Translations under genes and position numbers: made by a program
Notes under the pieces: model-generated
The model's input: the letters and a program-made list of their open reading frames with translations, nothing else
Told to the model about the DNA's origin: nothing
Database searches by the model: none
Source of the DNA: Candidatus Omnitrophota bacterium
GTDB lineage: Bacteria; Omnitrophota; Gorgyraeia; JAUYCX01
Assembly: GCA_030692045.1 (NCBI GenBank)
Contig: JAUYCX010000015.1
Coordinates: forward strand, 84,065 to 122,603
Direction: 5' to 3'
Length of the DNA: 38,539 nt
Shown here: piece by piece, positions 24,929 through 32,179 of the stretch
Numbering within the stretch: the first letter of the stretch is position 1
Layout: the number at the start of each line of letters is the position of its first letter

Positions 24929-25915
24929 TTACAAATGCTCTTCAATTATTCTTTCCAAAACCTTTGCAAAATAGGCATGTCCTGCTTCATTATAATGCCC
25001 ATCTATTGGGAAGAATAATTCTTTTCTGCCAATTTCTGGTAATTCTTTTTCCCAATCGTATACAGCAACTCTGTTTTCTTTAAGATTATTTATTAAAAAT
25101 TGTTTACCCCTAATAAATTCTTGCACTTGTGCTTCCTTTTCTTTTCTGGCAGTGATTGTGAAGATAAATTTGCTGTTAATTGAGCGGCAAAAATCTTTCA
25201 TTTGTCTTAAATAATTCGAGGTAATCTCTAAAGATTCTGGGGGGGTTTCTGAAAAAGATAGACCTGCTTGGTTCTGGGAAGATTTATAGAGATAAAATGC
25301 CTTTTTAACCAGGCAATAAAAACGGGAATGCGTATTTAGCCACTCTCTTAAAGGGGCGCTCAATTTATTTCCTGCATTAAGAACAAGATATCCATTTTGA
25401 ACTTCAAATGATTTTTGAAAGCCAATATCATTCCAATTAAAAAGAAGAATAACCAATTTAGGTTTATAAATAGGAGCGATTTTCTTTAAGACCTTTAATT
25501 CATTTATGGTTGAATATCCTGAGATAGATGTATTAAAAATGTCTATATCAAGCCCTCTTTTTTTAAAAGAAACCTCGGCTAAAGCACTCAAATACTTTCC
25601 CTCGCTAACTCCTTGTCCCATTCCAAATGAATCTCCCAACAATAGGATACGATTAGAAGCATTAAAATTAGGTTCCTCGCCCCTAAAACCAAAAGAATTA
25701 GCCTCAATCAAATAGGAATATTCTGGTTGGGAATGCCTTTTTATTACATTTGGGCTAAGTTGATAGTCAAAATCAATTGATGGCTGAAATAATCCTTTTT
25801 CAAAGTTGTATAACGGCTGCGCGAAAAAAAATCGTAGTAAAAATTCAATTACTACAATTGAAAATAAACCGCTGACACTAACCAATAAAATTCGACCCAA
25901 AAGCTTTTTTAACAT
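24929..25915 (-). CDS. Membrane-anchored SGNH/GDSL-type hydrolase
   Basis: 328 residues with one N-terminal hydrophobic segment (about 5-30). The SGNH blocks are visible: LLLGDSFGMGQG with the nucleophile Ser of block I, a STINELKVL...VILLFNWNDIG region (block III-like Asn), and DGHYNEAGHAYFA near the C terminus with the Asp and His of block V. The family includes acyl esterases and carbohydrate O-acyltransferase partners; the exact substrate is unknown. The catalytic domain would be outside the inner membrane. It stands alone between the protease operon and the tRNA genes. Confidence 0.8.
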   Translation of the reverse strand: MLKKLLGRILLVSVSGLFSIVVIEFLLRFFFAQPLYNFEKGLFQPSIDFDYQLSPNVIKRHSQPEYSYLIEANSFGFRGEEPNFNASNRILLLGDSFGMGQGVSEGKYLSALAEVSFKKRGLDIDIFNTSISGYSTINELKVLKKIAPIYKPKLVILLFNWNDIGFQKSFEVQNGYLVLNAGNKLSAPLREWLNTHSRFYCLVKKAFYLYKSSQNQAGLSFSETPPESLEITSNYLRQMKDFCRSINSKFIFTITARKEKEAQVQEFIRGKQFLINNLKENRVAVYDWEKELPEIGRKELFFPIDGHYNEAGHAYFAKVLERIIEEHL

Positions 25916-26007
25916 TTTATATTTATATTAGAAATTATTTCTTTAGAAATTGGGGTCTCGAGGGCTTTTAAGAATATAAATTAACCCAAGGTAAAAGCTT
26001 TTGAGCA

Positions 26008-26028
26008 AAGTAGAACGGGCCCGACGAG
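26008..26028. repeat. Duplicate of the tRNA-Asp 3' end (21 bp, direct)
   Basis: The 21-base sequence here is identical to 26140-26160, which spans the 3' end of tRNA-Asp (acceptor strand and part of the T stem) and eight bases beyond. The copies are 132 bases apart in direct orientation, as expected for an attachment-site duplication or the scar of an excised element. Confidence 0.75.
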
Positions 26029-26147
26029 TCTGCTTCGCGCTTTCAATATTTACCCAATGGTATGCGCTTCGCAGGACTACGTCTTTAGCCCAAATAATGC
26101 ATCAGTTTCTTCGAAGCCGTGGGCGAAAGCGCCACGGCGAAGTAGAA

Positions 26148-26223
26148 CGGGCCCGACGAGATTTGAACTCGCGATCTTCAGATTGACAATCTGACGTGCT
26201 AAACCGGGCTGCACCACGGGCCC
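26148..26223 (-). tRNA. tRNA-Asp (GTC)
   Basis: On the - strand: acceptor GGGCCCG (26217-26223) pairs with CGGGCCC (26149-26155), discriminator G at 26148; D arm GTGC...GCAC; anticodon stem TCAGA/TCTGA with loop TTGTCAA, anticodon GTC; T stem GCGAG/CTCGT with loop TTCAAAT. CCA is not encoded. A 21-base copy of its 3' end lies at 26008. Confidence 0.95.
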
Positions 26224-26297
26224 AAAACTAAACTCAAAATTCAAAGCGCAAAACTCAAAACTTTTTAATTTATATTTTATTGTGTAGTATATTAAAA

Positions 26298-26371
26298 TGG
26301 GCAGTACTGGACTTGAACCAGTAACCTCTTGAATGTAAATCAAGCGCGCTAACCAATTGCGCCAACCGCCC
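26298..26371 (-). tRNA. tRNA-Val (TAC)
   Basis: On the - strand: acceptor GGGCGGT pairs with ACTGCCC (one G-T pair), discriminator A at 26298; anticodon stem CTTGA/TCAAG with loop TTTACAT, anticodon TAC; T stem CTGG/CCAG with TTCAAGT. CCA is not encoded. It is upstream of tRNA-Asp, with a spacer that contains CAAAACTCAAAACT-type repeat sequence. Confidence 0.95.
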
Positions 26372-26413
26372 GATTCTGCTTTTTAATTTTAAACAAAGAT
26401 ATAGGTTCGTAGG

Positions 26414-26460
26414 GCGTCTGCCGAAGTCTCGCCAGCTTCTTGGCGGACGAAGACGGACGC
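26414..26460. repeat. Palindrome between atpK and tRNA-Val
   Basis: GCGTC at 26414-26418 pairs with GACGC at 26456-26460, with an inner CGCCA...TGGCG stem. It belongs to the CGTCCGCCA/TGGCGGACG palindrome family seen several times in the window, and could also act as a processing stem after atpK. Confidence 0.65.
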
Positions 26461-26477
26461 ACAAATCTTTCAGCCTA

Positions 26478-26936
26478 TTAAGCGCCAGCCAGTTTACCTA
26501 AAATCCCCAGCGTAAAGGCCATAACAAAAAGCGCGACGGTCTCGGTCATACCCAAAACCACCAAATAGTTGCCAAAGCCTTTGTTAGTCTCGCCCATGGC
26601 ATCGCAGGCGCAGGCAGCGCATCTTCCCTGCCAGTATGCAGACAGGCCGATTGCCAAACCGCTGAACGCGCCTACTCCCCATAAATAATGGCCCTTGGCG
26701 GCAAGTTCGTACATCCGGTTCATCACAATCATGCCGTAAATAGTCTGGGTTAAAGGCGCGCCCACAAAGGCAACCAGCATAAACGAAGCGGCTTTGTTTT
26801 GGATATAATTCTTTTTCCAGGCGCCAATTGCAGCCATGCCGGCAACCCCAGCCCCGACTCCCGAACCGCAGGCAGAAAGCGCCAAAACCAGGCCTAAGCC
26901 TAAATCCTTAAACTGCATCAACACATTTGCCTCCAT
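26478..26936 (-). CDS. atpK: V-type ATPase subunit K (membrane rotor ring)
   Basis: 152 residues from ATG 26936, chosen because AAGGAGA lies five bases ahead; the ORF can be read upstream to 27023 but that part is inside atpI. Four membrane helices in two hairpins, as in bacterial V-type K (about 155 aa). The second hairpin has MTETVAL with the ion-carrying Glu132; the first hairpin has Gln64 in place of a carboxylate, as in Enterococcus NtpK. Thr63, Gln64, Gln103 and Glu132 match the Na+ ligands Thr64, Gln65, Gln110 and Glu139 of NtpK, so the ring is predicted to carry Na+. Last gene of the ATPase operon; noticeably more GC-rich than the genes to its left. Confidence 0.92.
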   Translation of the reverse strand: MEANVLMQFKDLGLGLVLALSACGSGVGAGVAGMAAIGAWKKNYIQNKAASFMLVAFVGAPLTQTIYGMIVMNRMYELAAKGHYLWGVGAFSGLAIGLSAYWQGRCAACACDAMGETNKGFGNYLVVLGMTETVALFVMAFTLGILGKLAGA

Positions 26937-26952
26937 ACCACTCTCCTTTGAA

Positions 26953-28722
26953 TTATTTTCTAAGCGGTTTATAAGCCAGGCCGCTCCAGGTAACATTGGC
27001 ATGGCCAGAAAATTCCAGCACATTAAGCCTTACCCCGTGCACCAAAACAGACATCGGCCCTAACACGATATTAAGGCCATGGCCAATAACAATTATGATG
27101 ATTCGCGCAATGCCTGCGAATAAAGTTTTTCCGCTAATGCCGCCAGCCATAATATTTACGGTTTCGGCAATCGCCAACCCAGCCATGCCCACGGCAAAAA
27201 GGCGCACATAAGAAACTACATCCGTAAAATTATTCATAAGGCTTAACGCCACTGCCCCCAAACCCTCTCCTATTCCTTTAAGCATATTCTTCTGCGGATT
27301 GGTAAACAAAATTACCAGGGCAATTCCTATAAAAAGCAGATTCATTACAAACCCGGGAAGCGGCACTCCCAAAATAAGCATCCGGGCAAAGAAAAAAGCG
27401 CTCCATAAAACGCAAATCCAGCCGATATCTGTTAAGGCGCTTAAGCATGGGATTTTTAAAATTGCCCTCCAACTATGGGCAATACTTAAATGCAAAGCCC
27501 CCAGAAAAAAACACAAGGTTTGCATAGTTTTCGTATCGTTTAGAGCAGGTAATATCGGCTTAAACCCTAACTTTGCGCACCAACTCTGTCCGAAAAACGA
27601 ACCTGTCAAAAGCCCCCAGAAAATTGCGCAAAAACTCAAAACATACAAAAGAAAAAACACAGACTTATCCTGCATTTTATGGCTGAATTTTCTCTGCGCC
27701 CAGACAGTCAAAAACGTATAGATAATGCCATAACCGGCATCGCCGATTAAAATGCCAAAAAAGAGGCTAAAAAAAACAAAGAAAGGCAAACTTATATCAA
27801 GTTCGCGGTAGCCCGGAAGTACTTCCAAAAGTTTAAACACTGGATTGATAAGCCTAACCCAGCGCGGCGTGCGAAGAAGAGTGGGGACATTATCTTCTGG
27901 CGCAGGGTCGTTTATAACCAGTCCCCATTTTTCTTTCTTGGCAAAGCAGGATAGCGCCTCTGTGCTATCAAAAGGAACATAGCCGGTTAAATATTTTATC
28001 TCGCCTGTTTCTCCCATTCCTCTCAAGGCTTCCTGGAATTCTAATTCTTTTTTAAGTGATTCTCTTTGGCTAATCAGACTTTGACGATAGCAGGCATTCT
28101 TTCGGATGTCTTGTTTAATGACCTCTATGGTTTTTTCGTCTTTGGCTAATCGTGCCCGCATCTCATTAAGCCCAGCTTTGGGCAGAGCAACTTCTTTAAA
28201 TAGGATATCAAGTTTTTCTCTAGATATAACAGCGCAATTAACAATACCTTGACTAGAAGATAACTCTTTGACAATTACTCCAGAGGGTAAATCTTCAATT
28301 TCTCTGCGGGGAATCTGGTAAAGCCTGACGAAGATATTTTTCTGGGCTAAAGAATTGATTGCCTGAGGGTCAAAATCTCCCCAAGATTCCCAGGCGCTTA
28401 TCCTGGCTTTTAAACTCCTTGAATATTCTGCCAATTGGTCAAGCCTTTTGTGGGCATCAATAATGTGCCGGCTGAGGAATCTCCAATCACCTGATTCCTG
28501 ATGATTTTCTTTGCCGGAATTATCCCATAATTCATCTGCCGATAAAATAGCCAATGCCTGGTTAATGCCGGCTATGTCGTCTTGGATGGCGCTTAAATCT
28601 TTACCTTGGGGCGCCTGCTGGTGTTCAATATGCATAACACCCAAAGAGCCCAAGGATTTTAGCGCAGAATCAGCATCCTTGGACTGAACAATAACCGCAA
28701 CCTTTTTCATAGGAACTATCAT
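26953..28722 (-). CDS. atpI: V-type ATPase subunit I (membrane stator)
   Basis: 589 residues from ATG 28722 (IVPMKKVAV follows), the usual start of I subunits; the in-frame GTG at 28737 lies in the base of structured repeat B. The N-terminal half (about 1-320) is soluble with coiled coils; the C-terminal half has multiple membrane helices ending in VHGVRLNVLEFSGH, the segment with the Arg essential for ion passage. Subunit I forms the ion half-channels against the K ring. The gene is followed by atpK after 16 bases. Confidence 0.9.
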   Translation of the reverse strand: MIVPMKKVAVIVQSKDADSALKSLGSLGVMHIEHQQAPQGKDLSAIQDDIAGINQALAILSADELWDNSGKENHQESGDWRFLSRHIIDAHKRLDQLAEYSRSLKARISAWESWGDFDPQAINSLAQKNIFVRLYQIPRREIEDLPSGVIVKELSSSQGIVNCAVISREKLDILFKEVALPKAGLNEMRARLAKDEKTIEVIKQDIRKNACYRQSLISQRESLKKELEFQEALRGMGETGEIKYLTGYVPFDSTEALSCFAKKEKWGLVINDPAPEDNVPTLLRTPRWVRLINPVFKLLEVLPGYRELDISLPFFVFFSLFFGILIGDAGYGIIYTFLTVWAQRKFSHKMQDKSVFFLLYVLSFCAIFWGLLTGSFFGQSWCAKLGFKPILPALNDTKTMQTLCFFLGALHLSIAHSWRAILKIPCLSALTDIGWICVLWSAFFFARMLILGVPLPGFVMNLLFIGIALVILFTNPQKNMLKGIGEGLGAVALSLMNNFTDVVSYVRLFAVGMAGLAIAETVNIMAGGISGKTLFAGIARIIIIVIGHGLNIVLGPMSVLVHGVRLNVLEFSGHANVTWSGLAYKPLRK

Positions 28723-28731
28723 ATTAAATGA

Positions 28732-28958
28732 GCCCACAACTTACGGCAGTCCGCCACTGCTTCAATGGCGGACAACGTAAGCTGTTTGGGCGAATTTAAC
28801 CCAGCACTAATTTTTGTAATAGTGCTGAGTTCACAACCTTTGGGGTAATGAAGAAATTTACCTTTTAATTTCATAAAACCGTTATTTCAAAAATTAGTGC
28901 TGGGTAAGTTCAGCCATACAATTTATGAAGCGATAGCGTCATAAATTGTGGCTTCACT
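28732..28958. repeat. Three-stem structured repeat element, copy B
   Basis: Left hairpin: GCCC (28732-28735)+ACAACTTACG pairs with CGTAAGCTGT (28776-28785)+TT bulge+GGGC (28788-28791); its loop holds an extra palindrome GTCCGCCA/TGGCGGAC. Linker GAATTTAAC at 28792. Long stem: CCCAGCACTAATTTTTG (28800-28816) pairs perfectly with CAAAAATTAGTGCTGGG (28888-28904). Linker GTTCAGCC at 28908. Right hairpin: AGCC+AT bulge+ACAATTTATGA (28918-28928) pairs with TCATAAATTGT+GGCT (28939-28953). Right part overlaps the 3' end of atpD. Same plan as copy A at 16411. Confidence 0.85.
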
Positions 28959-29546
28959 TATTTTTCTCTTCGCAATCTTACTTCTGCCCACGGCATTTGC
29001 CATCTGGTCGCCTAAATAAATCTTAATTAAACGGATTGCTTCCTCTGCTTCTGGTATTTTCACCTTCTCAAAAAGATTTACCCTTTGTGCGGTAATACGC
29101 AGTTCCTGTCTTAAAATCTCAATGCCTTTTTTAATTGTTTCGATTTCTTGCCGCAGAGAAACTATTTTTCTTAATAACTCAATTGCCGAATCAACCCACA
29201 AGGGATAAATAAATAAATCGTAATCAACTGCTTCAAATTCAACGCCCTCGAATACAGGTAAATCCACACCGGCAATATTTTTTAAGCCAACTAAAACTTT
29301 TTTAGGCTTAAGCCACGAACTGATATTTATGTTCTTATCTGCCCTCAAAAGACCAGCCCACGCCTCACAGCTAAGGCATCTCACATTTTCATTTTGCACA
29401 CGCTCTCCCAAAAGACTTAGCTGATGCAAAATTTCCATTTGCAACTGCTGTTTTTTAAGTTGCAAGGTGGGTAAATACCTTAAATACTGCAAAAGAGCAT
29501 CGCGCTGTCTTTTCAATTCGCCCTTAGTGAGCTTTATCTTATCCAT
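28923..29546 (-). CDS. atpD: V-type ATPase subunit D (central stalk)
   Basis: 207 residues, normal for subunit D. The N-terminal KIKLTKGELKRQRDALL is the family signature, followed by two long helices that form the rotating central shaft. The last 11 residues (SEATIYDAIAS) and the stop are encoded by the right hairpin of structured element B, so the C terminus has been replaced or extended. The ATG at 29546 has only a weak ribosome site, and it overlaps a short upstream frame (29534-29638) that begins with a second copy of the same N-terminal signature, so translation may be coupled. Confidence 0.9.
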   Translation of the reverse strand: MDKIKLTKGELKRQRDALLQYLRYLPTLQLKKQQLQMEILHQLSLLGERVQNENVRCLSCEAWAGLLRADKNINISSWLKPKKVLVGLKNIAGVDLPVFEGVEFEAVDYDLFIYPLWVDSAIELLRKIVSLRQEIETIKKGIEILRQELRITAQRVNLFEKVKIPEAEEAIRLIKIYLGDQMANAVGRSKIAKRKISEATIYDAIAS

Positions 29547-29638
29547 CCTGCGAACTTTCTGCGAATTGATCCCGAGTCCACCACAGTACTTTGGCGGATG
29601 AGGGATAATTCTCCTTTTGTAAGTTTAATTTTTGCCAT
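29534..29638 (-). pseudogene. Orphan duplicate of the atpD start (34-codon frame)
   Basis: Reading from ATG 29638: AKIKLTKGEL follows the Met, then unrelated sequence to a stop at 29534. The first 11 codons match the start of atpD (KIKLTKGEL) in protein but differ in most third positions in DNA, so it is not a recent copy. The atpD similarity stops where the palindrome 29570-29605 begins. It is out of frame with atpD by 92 bases and ends 13 bases inside it. It may be a remnant of an earlier atpD or an active leader peptide. Confidence 0.6.
29570..29605. repeat. 36-base palindrome upstream of atpD
   Basis: Symmetric about its middle: TCCC/GGGA at the ends, TCCACCA/TGGCGGA inside (one G-T pair) and AGTACT at the centre. 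It is a divergent member of the GTCCGCCA/TGGCGGAC palindrome family and splits the two copies of the atpD start. Confidence 0.7.
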
Positions 29639-29693
29639 AGTTATACCACTTCTAAAAAACTCTTGACATATTTCACCTTATAATGTATATTTT

Positions 29694-29729
29694 AAATGCG
29701 GGCGTTGACTGGGTCGATGGCTCGCATTT
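29694..29729. terminator. Hairpin after the DUF3800 stop codon
   Basis: AAATGCG (29694-29700) pairs with CGCATTT (29723-29729), with an inner TTGAC/GTCGA stem. It directly adjoins the DUF3800 stop codon (29730-29732). Read on the + strand it is followed by TTATTT, on the - strand by AAAATATA, so termination efficiency on the - strand is uncertain. Confidence 0.55.
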
Positions 29730-30473
29730 TTATTTCTGCTTCGGGTTAAACTCCCAAACGCTAAAGTAATTCGGTTGATGCTTCGTAAAATTCCCTGCCA
29801 AAGACTGCAACCCTAATTTCCCTTTCAGAAAATCACAAACTTTGCTTTTGAATATATCCGCTTTTCTATCTGGTTGCCGATTTCTCTTAAAATCCAACAC
29901 AATACATCCTATCATAACGTCTACCAGTTGAATAAAAAGGGATGCGTGCGACTCCAGCACGGTTGCGTTATAAACGGTCGACAAGACCCTTATCTCTGGC
30001 TCATAATACTTATTGCTTGTTTTCGGCTTCCCCAAAAAATCCGCGACAACACATATTTGATCATCCGACTTCATATTATTCTTGATCAACATCTTGGAGT
30101 ATCCTATATATGCTTCCCATGTATCAGGGAAAACTTCTTCAATTTTCACTCCGGGATTTACCTTGTCAATCACAAGACTACAGAATTGAAGTTTTGTAAA
30201 TTTAAAATATAGGCCTATAAGATCATAATAAAATTCATGCGAGCCACGAGTAATGCTTGAGAACTTAAACTCAAAACACCCCTTCTTTACAGGCAACCCC
30301 TTTGCTTGTCTTTCGAGATCGAGCTTCGATTCAGCCCTGTTTTTTAGTATCCGTAATTCCTCGTAAAGAGCGGATGTATCTTCGCACTTCAAAAGGCCTA
30401 TTGCAAAGAACCTCTGATCCAGATCATTATGCAATACACCTGTTTCATCAATAAAACCAAAATAATTTGCCAT
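29730..30473 (-). CDS. DUF3800 domain protein
   Basis: 247 residues. The N-terminal GFIDETG (Asp9, Glu10) and the later QLVDVMIGCIV with Asp are the two conserved acidic motifs of DUF3800, a family of predicted RNase H-like fold often found in mobile or defence-associated contexts; biochemical function is unknown. It is a foreign gene in position: it sits between atpB and atpD, which are adjacent in related ATPase operons. It is preceded by a 57-codon gene with its own promoter and ends at a hairpin, forming a compact cassette. An AGAAGGA sequence lies about 14 bases before the ATG at 30473. Confidence 0.85.
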   Translation of the reverse strand: MANYFGFIDETGVLHNDLDQRFFAIGLLKCEDTSALYEELRILKNRAESKLDLERQAKGLPVKKGCFEFKFSSITRGSHEFYYDLIGLYFKFTKLQFCSLVIDKVNPGVKIEEVFPDTWEAYIGYSKMLIKNNMKSDDQICVVADFLGKPKTSNKYYEPEIRVLSTVYNATVLESHASLFIQLVDVMIGCIVLDFKRNRQPDRKADIFKSKVCDFLKGKLGLQSLAGNFTKHQPNYFSVWEFNPKQK

Positions 30474-30504
30474 TATCTATTCTTATTCAATCCTTCTAAT
30501 TTTC

Positions 30505-30678
30505 TTAGAAATTCCTGTGATTGCTCTCTACCTTTTTATAGAGTGGGTCGTCTTTAATATCTGATTTTAATTTTTCTATTTGCTCGTCTGTCATTCCTTT
30601 TCTTTTTAACTCAGCCAGCCCTTCCGAAGTCTCAAGTAACCATTTATTAGTTATTGCCTGCTTGAGCGTTTTCATCAT
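30505..30678 (-). CDS. Small charged protein, partner of the DUF3800 gene (57 aa)
   Basis: A 57-residue frame from ATG 30678 to the stop at 30505, too short for most gene callers. The ribosome site AAGGAGG lies nine bases before the ATG; ATG 30675 is an alternative start. The product is helical and charged (KQAITNKWLLETSEGL, then MTDEQIEKLKSDIKDDP) with no Cys and no membrane segment. Its size, position directly ahead of a larger effector-like gene and shared promoter would suit an antitoxin- or accessory-like role, but no family was recognised and that idea is inference. Confidence 0.7.
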   Translation of the reverse strand: MMKTLKQAITNKWLLETSEGLAELKRKGMTDEQIEKLKSDIKDDPLYKKVESNHRNF

Positions 30679-30679
30679 T

Positions 30680-30718
30680 GGTAACAGCCTCCTTTAAACC
30701 ATTATAAGGCTTGTTACC
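30680..30718 (-). promoter_or_regulatory. Hairpin overlapping the ribosome-binding site of the 57-aa gene
   Basis: GGTAACA (- strand 5' arm, 30712-30718) pairs with TGTTACC (30680-30686), extended by GCCT/AGGC. The 3' arm holds the end of the AAGGAGG site. The 5' arm lies upstream of the expected start point of the local promoter, so only read-through transcripts from atpB could form it. Confidence 0.6.
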
Positions 30719-30729
30719 GAAACTGTGAA
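30701..30729 (-). promoter_or_regulatory. Sigma-70-like promoter of the DUF3800 cassette
   Basis: On the - strand: -35 TTCACA (30724-30729), spacer of exactly 17 bases, -10 TATAAT (30701-30706). Five of six and six of six consensus bases. The predicted start point is near 30693, at the ribosome site of the 57-aa gene, giving an almost leaderless message. Confidence 0.65.
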
Positions 30730-30787
30730 GAACTACACGGCAGGCAGGTGTATCTTTTAATCTGTGTCCATCTGTGTTTTGGGCCAG

Positions 30788-30852
30788 CCCCGTTAGAGAC
30801 AAGACACCGTAGGTGGCTGACGGCTGCCTGCGGCAGCCTGTCTCTAACGGGG
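30788..30852. repeat. Inverted repeat at the 3' end of atpB
   Basis: CCCCGTTAGAGACA (30788-30801) and TGTCTCTAACGGGG (30839-30852) are a perfect 14-bp inverted pair, with an inner GGCTGCC/GGCAGCC hairpin. The right arm supplies the last residues and the TAG stop of atpB (30844-30846). Confidence 0.85.
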
Positions 30853-32136
30853 CCAGTATTTTTCCACCAGAGACTTCATTATGCCAGTTTCTACTGGAGT
30901 AAAACACTCAGAAAGAATCTCCCAACCCAAATCCAATGCCTTTTCCAAGGGGATATTTATTTCCAATGACATCATTTGTTTTTCAAAAAGTTTTCCGTAT
31001 TTTAAGAGTTTTTTATCCCAGTTACTCATCTGAAAACCCATAGCTTGTTTTTCCACTGCCTCGCGGTAATTGGCAAATAACTGAATCATTGTATTCATAA
31101 TTGTGCGATGGTCATCCCGTGTCTTGCCATTTACCTGCTGTTTTAAGCGGCTCAATGAACCAAACGGCTCTATCACAGCACCTTTAAGATAAAACTGACC
31201 TTCAGTAATGTATCCGGTATTATCTGGCACAGGGTGAGTTACATCATCTCCTGGCATAGTGGTAACAGCCAAAATGGTTATTGAACCTGCGGTATCAAAA
31301 TCAACTGCCTTTTCATATCGAGCTGCCAACTGGCTATAGAGGTCTCCGGGATAACCGCGATTAGAAGGAACATGCTCCATAGTAATAGAAATTTCTTTTA
31401 AGGCATCGGAAAAATTAGTCATATCAGTTAATAAAACCAAAACCCGTTTGCCCTCTAAAGCAAAATGCTCAGCCACTGCCAAGCTTATATCCGGCACAAG
31501 CAAACACTCAACTATTGGGTCAGAGGCAGTATGAATAAAAAATACACTGCGAGTTAAGGCGCCGTGTTCTTCTAAGTTATCCCTAAAGAAAAGATAATCA
31601 TCATATTTTAAACCCATTCCCCCTAAAATCATAATATCAACCTCGGCTTGGATGGCAATCCTTGCCAATAACTCGTTATAGGGCTCGCCGGCAATGGAAA
31701 AAATAGGTAATTTCTGAGAAACAACCAAAGAATTAAAAACATCAATCATAGGAATGCCGGTGCGAATCATTTTGTTGGGAATTATCCTTTTAATTGGATT
31801 AACCGGTGGGCCGCCAAGGTCAGTTAGGTTGTCTGATAAAGAGGGCCCTTTATCCAGAGGCTCGGCGCTGCCATTAAAAATCCGACCCAATAAACTCTCT
31901 GTGCAAGCAATGCGCATGGGATGTCCTAAGAAACGCACCTCATCACCAGTTGAGATGCCTTTGCTTCCGGCAAAAACCTGCAAAGATACTCTTTTCCCGT
32001 CGAGGCGAATTACTTGGGCAAGCGAGATGCCGCGTTTTGTTGTAACCTTGGCAATTTCATTGTAACCAATGCCTTCTGCCTCAACAGTGATAACATCGCC
32101 GGCTATCTCAATAATATTGGTGTAGACTTTAAACAT
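30844..32136 (-). CDS. atpB: V-type ATPase subunit B
   Basis: 430 residues, normal for bacterial V-type B, which is the non-catalytic nucleotide-site subunit of the A3B3 head. Family segments: [19 protein letters not shown] near residue 130, [13 protein letters not shown] around 240, [10 protein letters not shown], and [22 protein letters not shown] near 285. It lacks the P-loop Lys, as expected of B. GGAG lies eight bases before ATG 32136. The C terminus (YWPR and stop) runs into the inverted repeat 30788-30852. The next ATPase gene, atpD, is displaced by the DUF3800 cassette. Confidence 0.95.
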   Translation of the reverse strand: MFKVYTNIIEIAGDVITVEAEGIGYNEIAKVTTKRGISLAQVIRLDGKRVSLQVFAGSKGISTGDEVRFLGHPMRIACTESLLGRIFNGSAEPLDKGPSLSDNLTDLGGPPVNPIKRIIPNKMIRTGIPMIDVFNSLVVSQKLPIFSIAGEPYNELLARIAIQAEVDIMILGGMGLKYDDYLFFRDNLEEHGALTRSVFFIHTASDPIVECLLVPDISLAVAEHFALEGKRVLVLLTDMTNFSDALKEISITMEHVPSNRGYPGDLYSQLAARYEKAVDFDTAGSITILAVTTMPGDDVTHPVPDNTGYITEGQFYLKGAVIEPFGSLSRLKQQVNGKTRDDHRTIMNTMIQLFANYREAVEKQAMGFQMSNWDKKLLKYGKLFEKQMMSLEINIPLEKALDLGWEILSECFTPVETGIMKSLVEKYWPR

Positions 32137-32179
32137 TGATTTATCTCCAATGTAAAAATGAACTTTAAAATTGTTACAA

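Noticed and set aside
26937-27023. N-terminal extension of atpK
   Set aside because: Lies mostly inside the end of atpI; the strong ribosome site sets the start at 26936.
29663-29691. + strand promoter-like TTGACA, 17-bp spacer, TATATT
   Set aside because: It reads into the hairpin at 29694-29729 and no + strand gene follows; probably chance in AT-rich sequence, though a tiny antisense RNA cannot be excluded.
30647-30907. 86-codon - strand frame over the cassette promoter and atpB end
   Set aside because: It is made of the inverted repeat and the promoter region and is out of frame with atpB; the real small gene is 30505-30678.
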